Part shown: positions 43,404-44,979 of the stretch, piece by piece
Position numbering within the stretch: the stretch's first letter is position 1
Layout: each line of letters starts with the position of its first letter
Assembly (NCBI GenBank): GCA_938009275.1
Contig: CALLHY010000055.1
Coordinates: forward strand, 1 to 44,979
Length of the DNA stretch: 44,979 nucleotides
Direction of reading: 5' to 3'
DNA from: an uncultured bacterium
GTDB lineage: Bacteria; Cloacimonadota; Cloacimonadia; Cloacimonadales; Cloacimonadaceae
The notes under the pieces: generated by a model
What the model was told of the DNA's origin: nothing
Database searches by the model: none
The model's input: only the letters and a program-made list of their open reading frames with translations
Made by a program: the position numbers and the translations under genes

Positions 43404-44979
43404 ATGAAAGCAATAGCAGTACTTACATGCCTGATGCTTGCCTTTGGCCTGTGTGCCACCACCTGGGTGGTTAAGCAGGATGGCAGCGGACATTTCACAC
43501 AGATACAGGCAGCCATAAATGCCTCTGCCCACACAGACAGCATAAAGGTATATCCCGGCACCTATGTAGAAAACATTGACTATAGCGGCAAGAACATCTT
43601 TATCTACAGCCTGGAATATACCAGCGGCAATCCTGCCTACCGAGACAGCACTATTATAGACGGCAATCGCAATGGCTCTGTGGTCAAATCCACCAGCCCC
43701 ACAACTAACTGCGGCATTTATGGCTTCACGATACAAAATGGGAGTGGAGATCCTTCCTTCTTAAGTTTTGGAATTACATTGACTCGCGGAGGTGGGTTGT
43801 ATTTGCTAAATTCACAAATGTTCACTATCTATAACTGTATTATATCAAATAACATAGCGCATAGTGGAGGAGGTTTAATGGTAAAATACGGGAATGTATC
43901 AATTGCCAACACAAACGTTACTGATAATTATGCAAGTTCAGGAGGCGGGATATATCTCTCTAATGATGGCCAAATGATATTCGATCAAATAAATCGATGT
44001 AGCGTATACAACAATACAGCGGCGAAGATACAAGACATCTGGAGTGCAGGTACTGGGCTTGACACATATGTTTACTTAGATAAAGCATCAGTTTATCCTC
44101 ACACCAGTTTTTATATATACTGTAACGAGCCAATTCCTATATATAATGGTTCGTTCCCTGTAATAGATATTCTCCAAGGACATAGAACAGAAATCAATCA
44201 TGATTTCTTTGTATCACCGCAAGGAAATGATAACAATGATGGATTAAGTGCTGCATATCCTCTTAAAAGCATTCACAAAGCTATGCAGCTTATTGCTTCA
44301 GATGAGGATAACCCGAAAAGCATTCATTTGGCTGGAGGAACCTACTCATCTAATGACGGTTTCTTTTATCCGATTGGTACCAAGAATCATGTATCTGTTA
44401 TTGGGGATTCAGTTAATGTTCCTATTCTCGAAAACCTGCACTATTACAACACTATATCCGGAAGTAAGCTAGGGCCTTCAAGTTTCAAGAATTTGATTTT
44501 GAGATCATCTTCAAGCCCTTTGGTGGGGCACCACATATCTGTTGGCCATGTTCCATATTTGAAGTTAGAAAACATTGTAATAGAGCCACACCAAGCAATT
44601 GGACAGACAGGGATCATGTTGGGATCAAACAACTACTACCCTTTTACCAGCATTATGAAGAACGTACATATTTCGGGCTTATCTTCGCCATACAATCCTG
44701 CTGTTTTTCTGAATTTGGTTAATGCTGATGTGGATATAGACAATCTTACAATAGATGACTGCCATAGTACGGGTGGAGAAATTCAATCTCCTTTCTCAGT
44801 ATTTTACTCTCTTAGCACCAAGTTCAAAATGAAGAACTCCATAATTACAAATTCGAGCATGGCTTACTCAAGTTCAAACATTCTTTCAGTTGGATTCTGG
44901 GGTGAACAGATGGACCGTGAACTCAAGCTGGACAACGTTCTTGTAGCTAATAATCAAACCGCAGGCGCAACTCCGGTGT
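43404..44979 (+). CDS. Secreted beta-helix protein, DUF1565/pectin-lyase-like (partial, runs off window)
   Basis: The frame starts at ATG 43404, with GGGAAG five to eight bases before it, and stays open for 525 codons to the window edge. A signal peptide (MKAIAVLTCLMLAFGLCATT) precedes DGSGHFTQIQAAINAS and KVYPGTYVENIDYSGKN (about 26-64), the usual entry to a pectin-lyase-like helix, then helix rungs (YNCIISNNIAHSGGG, NTNVTDNYASSGGGIYLS). A second entry, FFVSPQGNDNNDGLSAAYPL (from about 267), is a DUF1565 motif that starts a further helix. It follows the first beta-helix gene by 64 bases in the same direction, so they may be co-transcribed. The C-terminus, where a sorting tail would be expected, is outside the window. 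Confidence 0.88.
   Translation, partial: MKAIAVLTCLMLAFGLCATTWVVKQDGSGHFTQIQAAINASAHTDSIKVYPGTYVENIDYSGKNIFIYSLEYTSGNPAYRDSTIIDGNRNGSVVKSTSPTTNCGIYGFTIQNGSGDPSFLSFGITLTRGGGLYLLNSQMFTIYNCIISNNIAHSGGGLMVKYGNVSIANTNVTDNYASSGGGIYLSNDGQMIFDQINRCSVYNNTAAKIQDIWSAGTGLDTYVYLDKASVYPHTSFYIYCNEPIPIYNGSFPVIDILQGHRTEINHDFFVSPQGNDNNDGLSAAYPLKSIHKAMQLIASDEDNPKSIHLAGGTYSSNDGFFYPIGTKNHVSVIGDSVNVPILENLHYYNTISGSKLGPSSFKNLILRSSSSPLVGHHISVGHVPYLKLENIVIEPHQAIGQTGIMLGSNNYYPFTSIMKNVHISGLSSPYNPAVFLNLVNADVDIDNLTIDDCHSTGGEIQSPFSVFYSLSTKFKMKNSIITNSSMAYSSSNILSVGFWGEQMDRELKLDNVLVANNQTAGATPV

Overview
The window looks like a chromosomal segment of a Gram-negative bacterium, most probably Candidatus Cloacimonadota or a close neighbour in the Fibrobacterota/Chlorobi/Bacteroidota part of the tree. 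This is inference from content: several secreted proteins end in a 'YPNPFNP...' Ig-like sorting tail, sensor phosphatases carry large periplasmic heads, and beta-helix proteins sit next to ordinary housekeeping genes. No rRNA or tRNA gene was recognised and no taxonomic search was possible.

Layout. 1-4470: the tail of an unknown plus-strand gene, then on the minus strand an adenosine-specific kinase/thpR/recA/recX cluster followed by eno with a clear terminator. 4440-6237: a lone groL with a CIRCE operator and no groES beside it. 6351-6417: a 30-bp perfect palindrome that recurs at 30575-30649. 6511-8475: a secreted M6 metalloprotease. 8703-19537: a tightly overlapping six-gene operon that reads as an importer and degradation pathway for mannose/GlcNAc oligosaccharides (N-glycan fragments): a binding protein fused to its permease, a second permease with a large repeated insert, GH38, GH20, GH130 and a CBM9-like exported protein. 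The ATPase is missing.

19556-20037 is an intergenic island holding a helically phased AAGCTT repeat and one copy of a 136-bp palindrome-bearing repeat. The other copy, inverted, is at 39826-39961. 20038-29770 is a partner-switching signalling operon: SiaB-type kinase, SiaC-type phosphoprotein, class III nucleotidyl cyclase and two tandem membrane-anchored SpoIIE/PP2C phosphatases with periplasmic sensor heads. It resembles SiaABCD of Pseudomonas, with a cAMP-type cyclase where the diguanylate cyclase would be. The second phosphatase is split by a one-base frameshift in a run of eight A/T.

30143-35158 holds a small membrane protein, hsp20 (with a CIRCE-like palindrome that is also a terminator upstream), a second M6 protease behind a small cysteine-tailed gene, and a DUF975 membrane protein. 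35175-39649 is a minus-strand cluster of DUF1838, a secreted protein, obg and dprA. 40433-44979 holds two plus-strand secreted parallel beta-helix proteins; the second runs off the window.

The most interesting parts are the cyclase version of the Sia switch, the two unusual ABC transporter subunits, the inverted pair of 136-bp repeats and the possible double-duty CIRCE/terminator.
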